Source: JACPRB01 sp964468745 (GTDB taxonomy: Bacteria > Planctomycetota > MHYJ01 > JACPRB01). Taken from it: DNA of 64,000 bases. The stretch lies in the NCBI GenBank assembly GCA_964468745.1, contig CAYXVY010000140.1:1-64000 (forward strand). Direction: 5' to 3'. A program made the position numbers and the translations under genes. Shown one piece after another: positions 25,587 to 34,217 of the stretch. The notes under the pieces were generated by a model. It was not told where the DNA came from, did no database searches, and worked only from the letters and a program-made list of their open reading frames with translations. The stretch's first letter is position 1; each line of letters begins with the position of its first letter.

Positions 25587-27959
25587 TTGAGCAACACGTC
25601 CAAGAACTCTGCATTGCGTGGGCACCAAGCTGCGGCTACCTTTTGGGGCTCACTGCTTCAACGTCTCACACGGTCACTGCTGTCCGCCTGGCGATGGAAG
25701 CCACATCAGATCCGGTTCAAACCGGTTCGTGATCTGCGCGCCTTCGGCTCGACCTATGCCAGCACGGAAGACCCGCAGGGGTTCGCGCTTTCCACGAGCG
25801 AAAGCTCGCTGCCCAATGGCTGGGCCCGAGTCACCCTGTTGTACGCAACAAGTGATCTGCCCGTAGAGCCCATTCTTTACTTCGATACGGGGACGGGCTT
25901 CTCGGAGCAAAACAGGATCGTGCTTCCGAGAGGCCTCCGCGGCCGCGCAGCTGTTCTGGTCAAACTGCCCGATCACGTCGCTGCTTTGCGTCTCTACCCG
26001 CTGCGCACCGTGGATCGAATGGACCAACTCCAAGTCGAGATCGTCGAGATGGGCTGGCTGCAGGTGAGCGTACTGATGGCATGCGAGATCTTACGCAGCG
26101 TGGCACATCGCCAGGAGTCGCTCCACGCACTCGCCGTCGACGCCTGGAACGCATTCCGCCGGGGCGGCTGGAGTCACTTCATGCACTGGTACATCCGTGC
26201 GTACACCGGCGACCGCTCCAATCAGTCCGCATACCGCGTTTGGGTCCAATCCTACGACACGCTCGACGAGTCAGCACGCGCCTCCATCCGACGGCGCATC
26301 GATTCCTTCGCCCGCAAACCGGTCATCTCCGTCATCATGGCAACGCGCAACTCGAACCTGGATCATCTTTGCGCCGCCATCGACTCTGTACGCGGGCAGC
26401 TCTATCCAGCTTGGGAACTGTGCATCGCCGACGACGCATCGAGCAGCCCGGCGATCCTCGACCTCCTGCGCTCGTGCGCGGCAAAGGATTCGCGAATCAA
26501 ACTCGCATTTTGCGATGCGCCCGGGCAAGTAGCCGAGGCATCGAACACGGCGCTTTCCCTCGCCTCGGGCGAATTCGCGACGTTCTTCGACGACGATGAT
26601 CTGCTGGCAGAAGATGCGCTGTTTCACGTCGCGCTCGAGTCCGAACGCTTTCCCGATGCCGACCTCTTTTATAGCGACGATGACAAGCTCGATCTGGATG
26701 GCGCCCGCTGCGAGCCGAATTTCAAGCCCGACTGGAATCCAGATCTGCTGCTCGGTCAGAACTACTTGCACCGTCTCGCTGTCTACCGCATGAGACTGCT
26801 GCATGAACTGAATGGGCTTCGCTCCGGATTCGACGGCAGTCAAGATTGGGATGTCGCCCTTCGGGCCATTGAGCGGCTCGACGCTTCGCGTATCCGCCAC
26901 ATTCCCCGCGTCCTGTATCACTGGCGAGTCTCCCCGGGCTCAATGTCTCTGGGACAGGGTGACGCGCCTCACGTCCGGGAATCGCAACGCCATGTGCTGG
27001 CCGACCACCTGCAGAGGCGCGGCATCGCGGCGATCGTCGAGCCGAACGGCGCTAATTGGCGCATACGCCGCGCGCTTCCGTCCTTGCGGCCGCGAGTGAG
27101 CGTCATCGTTCCCACGCGGGACCATGCCGATCTTCTGCGCGCCTGCATCGAGAGCATCCGGTCGCGCAGCACATATGGGCCCGTCGAACTCGTTATCGTG
27201 GACAACGGATCGAAAGAGCCGGCGACGCTGGCTTATCTCTCAGAACTTGCCGCAACCGCCGGTGCGCGCGTGATCCGCGACGACCGACCGTTCAATTACG
27301 CCGCCCTGATGAATCGCGCGGTCGCGCATGCAAGCGGAGAGATCGTCGCGCTCGTGAACAATGACATCGAAGTACTCTCGCCCGACTGGCTGGAGGAAAT
27401 GGTTTCGCACGCGCTGCGGTCCGAAGTGGGCGCCGTGGGCTGCATGCTTTACTATCCGAATTGGAAGATCCAACATGGCGGCATGATCGTCGGTGCGACC
27501 GGCGTCGCTCGCCATGCGTACGTGTGGCGGTCGCGCGGCGACGAGGGCTACAGCGGTCGTGGACGCTTAGTACAGAATCTCTCGGCGGTCACGGGCGCAT
27601 GCATCGTCATCCGTCGTGATGTCTATCGCGAAGTCGGGGGTATGGACGAGGAGCACGTCGGGGTTGCCTTCAACGACATCGATTTCTGCCTGCGCCTTCG
27701 TGCGGCAGGATATCGGATCGTGTGGACGCCGCATGCAGAGCTCATTCATCACGAATCTGCCAGCCGTGGTTCCGACGAGACGCCTGAGCGTGTGGGTCGA
27801 TTCCGGCGTGAATTGGAATGGATGCGCGAGCGGTGGGAACCTGAGTTGCGGAACGACCCTGCGTACAATCCCAATCTCGCAGTCGACTGCGAGCCGTTCG
27901 AGCTCGCATTTCCGCCGCGCACGCCGCGCGGACGTTCTTGCGTCAATGAGCGACGATAG
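25587..27959 (+). CDS. Tandem GT2 glycosyltransferase (two GT-A domains)
   Basis: A 790-aa protein. After a leader of about 240 residues come two GT2 domains: the first from about residue 245 (VISVIMATRNSNLDHLCAAI, ATFFDDDDLLAEDALF, LYHWRVSPGSM) and the second from about 503 (VSVIVPTRDHADLLRACIES, VIVDNGSKEPATL, VALVNNDIEVLSPDWLEE, NDIDFCLRLRAAGYRIVWTP). This RfbF/EpsE-like double arrangement is common for chain-building enzymes of O-antigen type. The start (TTG 25587) is the first available; GC content falls in this first part compared with the flanks, so the beginning is less certain. Confidence 0.85.
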   Translation: MSNTSKNSALRGHQAAATFWGSLLQRLTRSLLSAWRWKPHQIRFKPVRDLRAFGSTYASTEDPQGFALSTSESSLPNGWARVTLLYATSDLPVEPILYFDTGTGFSEQNRIVLPRGLRGRAAVLVKLPDHVAALRLYPLRTVDRMDQLQVEIVEMGWLQVSVLMACEILRSVAHRQESLHALAVDAWNAFRRGGWSHFMHWYIRAYTGDRSNQSAYRVWVQSYDTLDESARASIRRRIDSFARKPVISVIMATRNSNLDHLCAAIDSVRGQLYPAWELCIADDASSSPAILDLLRSCAAKDSRIKLAFCDAPGQVAEASNTALSLASGEFATFFDDDDLLAEDALFHVALESERFPDADLFYSDDDKLDLDGARCEPNFKPDWNPDLLLGQNYLHRLAVYRMRLLHELNGLRSGFDGSQDWDVALRAIERLDASRIRHIPRVLYHWRVSPGSMSLGQGDAPHVRESQRHVLADHLQRRGIAAIVEPNGANWRIRRALPSLRPRVSVIVPTRDHADLLRACIESIRSRSTYGPVELVIVDNGSKEPATLAYLSELAATAGARVIRDDRPFNYAALMNRAVAHASGEIVALVNNDIEVLSPDWLEEMVSHALRSEVGAVGCMLYYPNWKIQHGGMIVGATGVARHAYVWRSRGDEGYSGRGRLVQNLSAVTGACIVIRRDVYREVGGMDEEHVGVAFNDIDFCLRLRAAGYRIVWTPHAELIHHESASRGSDETPERVGRFRRELEWMRERWEPELRNDPAYNPNLAVDCEPFELAFPPRTPRGRSCVNERR

Positions 27960-28010
27960 TCGCCGCATGCGCGCTTGAACGCTTCTGAAGCAGCGCTCGA
28001 ACAGAAGTGC

Positions 28011-28039
28011 TTGACTCTGTTCCGGCACCCTCGTATCAC
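28011..28039 (+). promoter_or_regulatory. Promoter of the 28051 glycosyltransferase gene
   Basis: TTGACT (28011-28016), 17-bp spacer, TATCAC (28034-28039), 11 nt to ATG 28051. Confidence 0.55.
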
Positions 28040-28050
28040 GCACCGACCGG

Positions 28051-30693
28051 ATGGCGAACGAACAGTTGGGACGCGGCACCGCTGCCTGCACTATCATCGC
28101 GAAGAACTACCTCGCCCAAGCGCGCGTGCTCGCGCGTTCATTCAAGCGCGAACACCCGGACTCCGGAATGTTCGTCCTCGTCATTGACGACATTGAGGGC
28201 TTCGTCGACGCTTCGCAGGAACCGTTCGAGACGCTCACGTTAGGCGAGCTTGCGATCCCCGACGTGCAGTCGCTCTGTTTCAAATACACGGTAATGGAGC
28301 TGGCAACGGCGGTGAAGCCGTTCCTGCTGCAATTCCTGCTGGATCGACGGGGTGTTCAACGGCTGCTGTACCTGGATCCCGACATCCAGGTGACCAGCGA
28401 CCTCTCGCAGCTCTTCGAGCGGCTACTGCAGAAGTCGATCATGCTGACCCCTCACATTACACGCGCGATCGATGACGGGTCGTTCGCGAGCGAGGTCCGC
28501 ATTATGCAGTCGGGGACGTACAATCTCGGTTTCATCGGGATCTCGGACACGCCGACGACGCGAGAGATGCTCGCGTGGTGGCAGAAGCGATGCCACGACC
28601 ACTGCGTGAGCCGTCCAGAGCAGGGCCTGTTCGTCGACCAGAAGTGGATCGACCTCGTTCCGGGTCTCTTCGGGGATGTGGACGTGATCCGAGAGCCCGG
28701 CTACAACGTCGCGTACTGGAACCTCCATGAGCGCGAGGTCACGATCAACTCGCCTCCCCTGGTAAACGGCCAGACGCTGCGCTTTTTTCACTTCAGCGGG
28801 TATGACCCCGACAAGCCGCACATCGTTTCGAAGCACCAGACCCGCTTCAACATGAACGAGGTGGGGGACGCGGAGCGCCTCTTCGGAGAGTACGGGCGGC
28901 GGCTCGGCGAGGAGGGATATCACGAGAGCATCCGCTGGCCCTACTCGTTTGACGCGTTTGACAATGGCGTGCGGATCCTGCCGTTGATGCGCGACCTCTA
29001 TTATCGCCTGGGCAGCCAGCGGGAGGCGTTTGGCGACCCCTTCGTAACGAGGGGCGACAACACGTTCTCTCGCTGGATGAATGCGCCTGCGCCGGGCGAG
29101 CCGCAATCTCCTCCTTATGTCTCGCACCTGGCAGCGCACTGTTGGGAGATCCGCGAGGATCTGAGACAAACGTTCCCGGAGTATCGCGGCGCGCAGCGCG
29201 CCAGTTTCCTTCGGTGGTTCGCGTCGGACGGCATCGCGTATTTCGGATTGGATTCCGTGACGGCGGAAGAGATCCGGCGTCAGGCGTCGGGCAACAGGAT
29301 TCCCGAGCAAGCCATCGCTCCTCGAGCGACGGCCATTTCCAATTCGGCGCACTGCCGGGTTTGTGCGGTTCAGGCGATACTCGATCGCTGGCGCTTGCGC
29401 GCCCCGGCAAAGGAATTGGTGCTGGGGCATGGTGCGCCGAGCCCGTTGCTGCGGCTGCTGCGCTGGCTGGGAAGGCGCGGAGTGATGACCAACCTCCGGA
29501 AGAGTCTCCGTCCCTGTGCCAAACATGAGCTTCTGGTAAAGCGGCTGGGGGCGGATCTATCGGCTTCGCGCGAGAAGCGAACCTGCGTTGGGCCGTTCGG
29601 ACTGAACGCGGCAGGGTATTACACGACCGAGAGCGGCATCGGCGAAGCGGCGCGGCTCATGGCGCGGAGCTTCGAGAGCGTGGAATTGCCGCACGTCCTC
29701 ATCAACTTCGACCGCAGTTACGGGTTGCGACGCGACGATCGGACGTACACGAAATTCTCGACCTCGAACCCGTACGCGATCAATCTGGTGCAGGTGAACG
29801 CGGACGAGGTTCCCGCCTTTGTCACCTTCGTGGGTGAGCAGTACTTCGAAGGAAAGTACAACATTGGATCGTGGCTCTGGGAGTTGCCGGACTTTCCACT
29901 GGATTGGGCGGATCGGTTCGACCGTTTCGACGAGATCTGGGCGTCGAGCTGTTTCACGGCGGCGGCGCTGCGCAAGGCAACATCGCTTCCCGTCACGGTC
30001 GTGCCGTATCCGTTGGCCGCGCCTGCGCCTGTTGTTCATGGTCGCGACCACTTTGGCATCGCAGAGGACGCTTTCGTCTTCCTCTTCATATTCGATTTCA
30101 TGAGCGTTTTCGAGCGCAAGAATCCGTTGGCGACGATCGAGGCCTTCCTGCGTGCGTTTCCCGGGCGCCGCGACGTAAGGCTCGTGATCAAGTGCTCGAA
30201 TTCGCGGATCGACCCCGAGAATGCAGCTCGCCTCAGACAGGCGGCGGAGCGCGGACTTGTGCAGATCATTGACGGGTATCTGTCGCGCACCGAAGTAAAC
30301 GATCTGGTTGCCTGCTGCGACGCCTACGTCTCGCTCCATCGTTCCGAGGGATTCGGCCTGACGCTCGCGGAGGCGATGACGCGCGGGAAGCCAGTCATTG
30401 GCACGGATTTCTCCGGCAACACGGACTTCATGAACGCCTCGAACAGCTTTCCAGTGCGCTGCAAGGTCATCGAGCTAACGCGGGACGTGGGACCTTACCG
30501 CCGAGGCTCCCGCTGGGCGGAGGCAGACGTCGACCATGCGGCAGACCGGATGCGCAACGTGTTGGACGATCGCGAAAGTTCCGCCGCCATCGGCACCGCG
30601 GCCGCTGCATATATGGCCGAACACCATAGCCCTACGGCGGTGGGTGCCACTATCGACGTCCGACTTAGGGCGATCCAAAAGCACATGAGATGA
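28051..30693 (+). CDS. Bifunctional glycosyltransferase (GT8-like + GT4)
   Basis: An 880-aa fusion. The N-terminal domain (about 1-300) begins GTAACTIIAKNYLAQARVLA and has RLLYLDPDIQV (D109-x-D111), the DxD metal site of GT8-like enzymes, plus FVDQKWIDLVPGLF and FFHFSGYDP. A helical linker follows. The C-terminal domain (about 515-880) is GT4: LNAAGYYTTESGIGEAARLM, FDFMSVFERKNPLATIEAF, and HRSEGFGLTLAEAMTRGKPV. It likely adds two residues to the growing glycan. It follows the tandem GT2 gene by 91 bp with its own promoter. The combination of a GT8-like and a GT4 unit in one chain is uncommon but known in large surface-glycan loci. Confidence 0.82.
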   Translation: MANEQLGRGTAACTIIAKNYLAQARVLARSFKREHPDSGMFVLVIDDIEGFVDASQEPFETLTLGELAIPDVQSLCFKYTVMELATAVKPFLLQFLLDRRGVQRLLYLDPDIQVTSDLSQLFERLLQKSIMLTPHITRAIDDGSFASEVRIMQSGTYNLGFIGISDTPTTREMLAWWQKRCHDHCVSRPEQGLFVDQKWIDLVPGLFGDVDVIREPGYNVAYWNLHEREVTINSPPLVNGQTLRFFHFSGYDPDKPHIVSKHQTRFNMNEVGDAERLFGEYGRRLGEEGYHESIRWPYSFDAFDNGVRILPLMRDLYYRLGSQREAFGDPFVTRGDNTFSRWMNAPAPGEPQSPPYVSHLAAHCWEIREDLRQTFPEYRGAQRASFLRWFASDGIAYFGLDSVTAEEIRRQASGNRIPEQAIAPRATAISNSAHCRVCAVQAILDRWRLRAPAKELVLGHGAPSPLLRLLRWLGRRGVMTNLRKSLRPCAKHELLVKRLGADLSASREKRTCVGPFGLNAAGYYTTESGIGEAARLMARSFESVELPHVLINFDRSYGLRRDDRTYTKFSTSNPYAINLVQVNADEVPAFVTFVGEQYFEGKYNIGSWLWELPDFPLDWADRFDRFDEIWASSCFTAAALRKATSLPVTVVPYPLAAPAPVVHGRDHFGIAEDAFVFLFIFDFMSVFERKNPLATIEAFLRAFPGRRDVRLVIKCSNSRIDPENAARLRQAAERGLVQIIDGYLSRTEVNDLVACCDAYVSLHRSEGFGLTLAEAMTRGKPVIGTDFSGNTDFMNASNSFPVRCKVIELTRDVGPYRRGSRWAEADVDHAADRMRNVLDDRESSAAIGTAAAAYMAEHHSPTAVGATIDVRLRAIQKHMR

Positions 30694-30722
30694 ACCGGCG
30701 CGATGTCTGAGCCTGCCGGCGA

Positions 30723-31889
30723 CTACCGTCTGAGCCGCAGCAGAGCTCGCGTTGTTTCCCCCTCATGGACTGCTTCGCTGAGGATCTCCATGCGGAGTCC
30801 AATCGACGCTCCGAGTTTCTTGAAGGCATTCAGATTCCACTCGACAAGTGCGCGCGTTCCGCGGGTTTCAGAGACATCCTTCGCACAAAATATATCGGCG
30901 AGAATGCGACCTCCATCTCCCATGCACCTCGTGGCGTCAGTTAGGAGTCCGCGAGACTCATGCGGATAGGTGTGCGTTAGGACGCTCATGAAGAGCACAA
31001 AATCGAAGGGTCCTCCAACAATTTCGAGTGGCAGACTGGCGTCCATATTCCGCGTGAAGGAAAATGTGGAGCGACTGTAGCGCTGTCTGCAGAAAGCCAC
31101 AGGCTTTTCCGCGATATCTGTACCGCAGTAGCGCCCCGTCGAATCCAAGAAGCTGTGTAGTGGTCGTGTTAACAGCCCTGTTCCGCAACCCACATCGAGT
31201 ACGCGGGAATTGCGCGCCAATCCAAATTCCATCAACATGCGCAACTTGTCGTCGCCCAGTGTGACGAACTGTTCCTCGGACGGAACTCCGACGACCGACC
31301 AGTAGTCGCGAGTAAAGTCGGCGTTTTCCCAGACAGTGGCATATTCGCCAAAATCGCCAGGCCGCGCTCCAGCGATTTCAACTGTGATCGGTGAGACTCT
31401 TGAGCCCCGATCCTTGAACCAGGTAATGTTTTCGTGAACTAAGTCAAATTCGAGCGTACACAGACTTGGAGTGGCAGGCGCCTGAACTGTCGCGCGAACT
31501 AAGACCTCTGCGCCGGAATCAATATCGGTTGGAAAATCGGTCCGAATCCCGTCATAGACAAGTACTTTCCCGTCTTGTCGCAGCCAATGGTATGCCAGCC
31601 GAACGGCATTTGGTTTGTTTCCAGCAGGCCACCGATGGGGAGTAGCGTTACGAACGCGCACGGGCACTTGAACAATCTCTCCTTCGTGCAGCTTGGCAGG
31701 TGCCTCTAGTACGTGGATTTGGGCGCGGTATGCCACGCTGGGCATGCTGTCCAGTGGCAAGGTGGGGTCGCCCAACTGCAGTTCTCCTTTTTCTGAGTCC
31801 GACTTAGTATCTGAGTTTTGCAGCAGATGCAAGAAGCGATTCGCCGAGAGCCTTCGAATCTCGCGAGCTATTTCTTCGCCGGTTGACAT
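30723..31889 (-). CDS. SAM-dependent methyltransferase with N-terminal beta-sandwich domain
   Basis: 388 aa. Residues about 60-175 form a beta-rich domain (VQVPVRVRNATPHRWPAG, VLVRATVQAPATPSLCTLEF, DLVHENITWF) of the kind attached to glycan-acting proteins. A class I methyltransferase domain follows: SRVLDVGCGTGLLTRPLHSF (motif I, about residue 228), FDFVLFMSVLTHTY (motif II), RILADIFC. It may methylate a sugar of the surface glycan, possibly a chain terminus; the beta domain could bind that glycan (inference). Codons are less GC-rich than in most neighbours. It is divergent from the sulfotransferase with 37 bp between starts. Confidence 0.78.
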   Translation of the reverse strand: MSTGEEIAREIRRLSANRFLHLLQNSDTKSDSEKGELQLGDPTLPLDSMPSVAYRAQIHVLEAPAKLHEGEIVQVPVRVRNATPHRWPAGNKPNAVRLAYHWLRQDGKVLVYDGIRTDFPTDIDSGAEVLVRATVQAPATPSLCTLEFDLVHENITWFKDRGSRVSPITVEIAGARPGDFGEYATVWENADFTRDYWSVVGVPSEEQFVTLGDDKLRMLMEFGLARNSRVLDVGCGTGLLTRPLHSFLDSTGRYCGTDIAEKPVAFCRQRYSRSTFSFTRNMDASLPLEIVGGPFDFVLFMSVLTHTYPHESRGLLTDATRCMGDGGRILADIFCAKDVSETRGTRALVEWNLNAFKKLGASIGLRMEILSEAVHEGETTRALLRLRR

Positions 31890-31926
31890 AGGATCGACGC
31901 GCCCGATAAGCTCCGCTGGCGAACGA

Positions 31927-33237
31927 ATGGATAACCACTTGCATCGCGTTGAGATTCAGCACGTTGCCCCGACCACCGTTGATCCCTTGGTGCTCTGGGG
32001 GGCAGGGCTGAACTCGCCCACGCTTGGTACGAGCGGCAGTTACTCAATTGGAATTGCAGGTTGGGTATTACCGCGCGCGGGACAAAGGGCTAAAGTCCAG
32101 TTCACTTGTGGACGCCGAATCCTCAGTGAACTAGAAATTGACCGGTGGCGACCTGACGTGCTGAAGCACTTCCCCGATATTCCCGGTGCCGAGCATTGCG
32201 GATTCTACGGGTCGCTACGGACGGTAGAACTCCCTAGTCAGTTCGATATCCAGATCTCCATCAAGTTGGAAGGCCACGGATTGCTTCCCATGACGACCAT
32301 TCGCGGCTGTCGCAATTCCATCGTTCCTGCGCCGGTGGAATCACTGCGTCCAATCTTTATTACATCGTTAGGGCGCTGCGGCTCGACCTATCTCGCCCTG
32401 CTGCTAAAAAACCATCCCGAGATAGTAGTTGCTGGCCCCTTCCCGTACGAAAACCACGTACTCCCTTACTGGGTTTCAGTTTTCGAGACCCTCTCAGCTC
32501 CACAGTCTTTCTTAAAGCAGCTCGCCTCGCCCCTGCGTGGACACTATTGGTGGCTGGGCGATGCGCGCGACTCAGTAGAGACCTACCTTGAGCGCTTTCC
32601 CAACGTAGATCTCGTTGGTGGCGACGCGGTTGACGCAGCCGCAACGTTCTGTCGTGCTCGCGTTTACGCGTACGATGCACAACTTGCAGCACGCGTCGGC
32701 AAGCCGAAGGCTGTTTATTTCGCCGAGAAGTTACCTCCGTCCGGCCCCAACCCCCTCGCGGAACAACTGTTCCCCACGACGCGTGAAATCGTACTTCTTC
32801 GCGATCCCCGAGACATTATCGCGTCCGTGCTCGCGTTCAATCGAAAGCGGGGTTTCGCATCGTTTAGCCGCGAACTCGTTCAGAGCGATCTAGAGTATGT
32901 GGCTTCCATTCGACATCAGTGGCTCGCGCTGGCCGTCGGATGGCGGAACCGAAAGACAAATGCGATAGTTGTACGTTACGAAGATCTCATGGAGAAACGT
33001 GACGAGACCGTCCGAAGCGTCTTTGGTGCATTGAATCTGTCAGCTTCTGATGACGTGCTTCGACACGTGGTGGAAGCCTCCGCACAGGAAGATGTCGCTC
33101 TTCAAGAAGCTCATATGACATCAACAAGCACTGAAAGTTCGATTGGCAGATGGAAGCGGGAGCTTCCAAGTGAGCTCCAGAAAGCCTGCAGGGACACCCT
33201 AGGTGACGCGCTGGAGGAGTTCGGTTACGCAGTGTAA
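31927..33237 (+). CDS. Sulfotransferase with N-terminal accessory domain
   Basis: 436 aa. A beta-rich domain of about 125 residues (GSYSIGIAGWVLPRAGQRAK; LKHFPDIPGAEHCGFYGSL) is followed by a PAPS sulfotransferase domain: 5'-phosphosulfate loop ITSLGRCGSTYLALLLKNHP (about residues 142-161) and 3'-phosphate motif IVLLRDPRDIIASVLAF (about 287-303), then VVRYEDLMEKRDETVR. ATG 31927 begins the conserved part; the same frame is open back to 31693 but that overlaps the divergent methyltransferase gene. It likely sulfates the surface glycan using PAPS from CysD/CysNC. AT-richer codon use than most of the window suggests later acquisition with the methyltransferase. Confidence 0.8.
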   Translation: MDNHLHRVEIQHVAPTTVDPLVLWGAGLNSPTLGTSGSYSIGIAGWVLPRAGQRAKVQFTCGRRILSELEIDRWRPDVLKHFPDIPGAEHCGFYGSLRTVELPSQFDIQISIKLEGHGLLPMTTIRGCRNSIVPAPVESLRPIFITSLGRCGSTYLALLLKNHPEIVVAGPFPYENHVLPYWVSVFETLSAPQSFLKQLASPLRGHYWWLGDARDSVETYLERFPNVDLVGGDAVDAAATFCRARVYAYDAQLAARVGKPKAVYFAEKLPPSGPNPLAEQLFPTTREIVLLRDPRDIIASVLAFNRKRGFASFSRELVQSDLEYVASIRHQWLALAVGWRNRKTNAIVVRYEDLMEKRDETVRSVFGALNLSASDDVLRHVVEASAQEDVALQEAHMTSTSTESSIGRWKRELPSELQKACRDTLGDALEEFGYAV

Positions 33238-33311
33238 CCGCGCTTACCACGCTTTACTGGCATATCGAAAGTCAACGCCTCCGGACTTCGACGCGCGTAC
33301 GCGCACCATTT

Positions 33312-33348
33312 CCTGATTCTGTCTCCGGTCTCCTGAATTCTGTATCCT
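33312..33348 (+). promoter_or_regulatory. Upstream region of the sigma factor gene with -10 TATCCT
   Basis: TATCCT (33343-33348) ends 8 nt before ATG 33357. Just upstream TCCTGATTCTGTCTCC and TCTCCTGAATTCTGTATCC form a near-direct repeat, which may be part of another dispersed family. Confidence 0.4.
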
Positions 33349-33356
33349 CTCCGCAC

Positions 33357-34094
33357 ATGCGCCACCGGTCCGAAGTCGCCTACTTCCAGCCCACCAGCTG
33401 GACTGTCGTCGAAGAAGCGCAGGACAAGGCCGGACCCGCGGCGCGTGCCGCCTACGAACGGCTCGCCGCCGGCTACTGGAAACCCACCTTCTTCTTCCTC
33501 CGCAAGCGCGGGCTCCGGCGCGAGAACGCCGAAGACGCCACCCAGGACTTCTTCGCCTACTTCTTCGACCGCGACTTCATCCAGAACGCCGACCCCGCCA
33601 AGGGGAAGTTCCGCACCTTCATCATCGCCCACCTCGAAAACTTCCTCGCCAACCAGCGGCGTAACGCCCACACCGTGCGACGCGGCAAAGGCACCCACAC
33701 CATCAGCGCCGACTTCGGCGATGCCGAGCAGGAACTCTCCGGCATGCCCGCCTCCATCGAAACCGCCGACGCCGTCTTCCTCCGCTCGTGGGCCCTCGAA
33801 ACGATGGCCAAGGCGTGGGAGCTGCTCCGCCTCAAGATGATCGAGAGCGGCGAAGGCCACTACTTCGGCCCCCTCCACACCTTCTTCAACAACGTGAAGG
33901 ACCGGCCCACCCGCGCCCAGCTCGAGGAACAGCTCGGCCTGTCCTACAAACAAGTCGACCACCTCATCGACGGGACGCGCAAGCAGTTCAAGGATCAGCT
34001 CCGCCTCGTCGTCCGTCCCACGGTCGAAAACGAGAGCGAAGTGAAGGCGGAAATCGTCGCACTCTTCGACGCCCTGGGCGCGACTCAGCCGTAA
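33357..34094 (+). CDS. ECF-like RNA polymerase sigma factor, kinase-linked type
   Basis: 245 aa. Region 2 is RRENAEDATQDFFAYFFDRD (about residues 46-65), followed by ADPAKGKFRTFIIAHLENFL (about 76-95), the pattern of ECF-like factors found next to Ser/Thr kinases in Planctomycetota and allied groups. Region 4 is the C-terminal helix-turn-helix RPTRAQLEEQLGLSYKQVDH followed by LIDGTRKQF. No anti-sigma factor gene is adjacent; instead a Hanks-type membrane kinase lies 1.7 kb downstream on the same strand. ECF factors without anti-sigma partners but with linked kinases are known to be controlled by phosphorylation (EcfP/PknT in Vibrio), which is the working model here. Confidence 0.82.
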   Translation: MRHRSEVAYFQPTSWTVVEEAQDKAGPAARAAYERLAAGYWKPTFFFLRKRGLRRENAEDATQDFFAYFFDRDFIQNADPAKGKFRTFIIAHLENFLANQRRNAHTVRRGKGTHTISADFGDAEQELSGMPASIETADAVFLRSWALETMAKAWELLRLKMIESGEGHYFGPLHTFFNNVKDRPTRAQLEEQLGLSYKQVDHLIDGTRKQFKDQLRLVVRPTVENESEVKAEIVALFDALGATQP

Positions 34095-34151
34095 CCGGCC
34101 ACCCGTCGCGGCACACCCGCGCCCGCACGCGCGTACCCCGATCAGACAATC

Positions 34152-34181
34152 CGCACTTTCCGCGCGCGGATTCGCACTTTC
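34152..34181 (+). promoter_or_regulatory. Tandem 9-bp direct repeats, candidate operator
   Basis: CGCACTTTC occurs at 34152-34160 and again at 34173-34181, start to start 21 bp (two helical turns), in the 123-bp gap before the repeat-protein gene. The spacing suits a dimeric or tandem-binding regulator, possibly the linked sigma factor's own region. Confidence 0.4.
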
Positions 34182-34210
34182 GTCCGGGAAGTCGCCCCAA
34201 ACCTTACCTA

Positions 34211-34216
34211 AGGGAG
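34211..34216 (+). promoter_or_regulatory. Shine-Dalgarno-like AGGGAG before the repeat protein
   Basis: AAGGGAG ends one base before ATG 34218, closer than the usual 5-9 nt, so either initiation is weak or the match is accidental. Confidence 0.3.
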
Positions 34217-34217
34217 T

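Noticed and set aside
31693..31926. N-terminal extension of the sulfotransferase
   Set aside because: Would overlap the divergent methyltransferase gene by about 200 bp; homology starts at ATG 31927.
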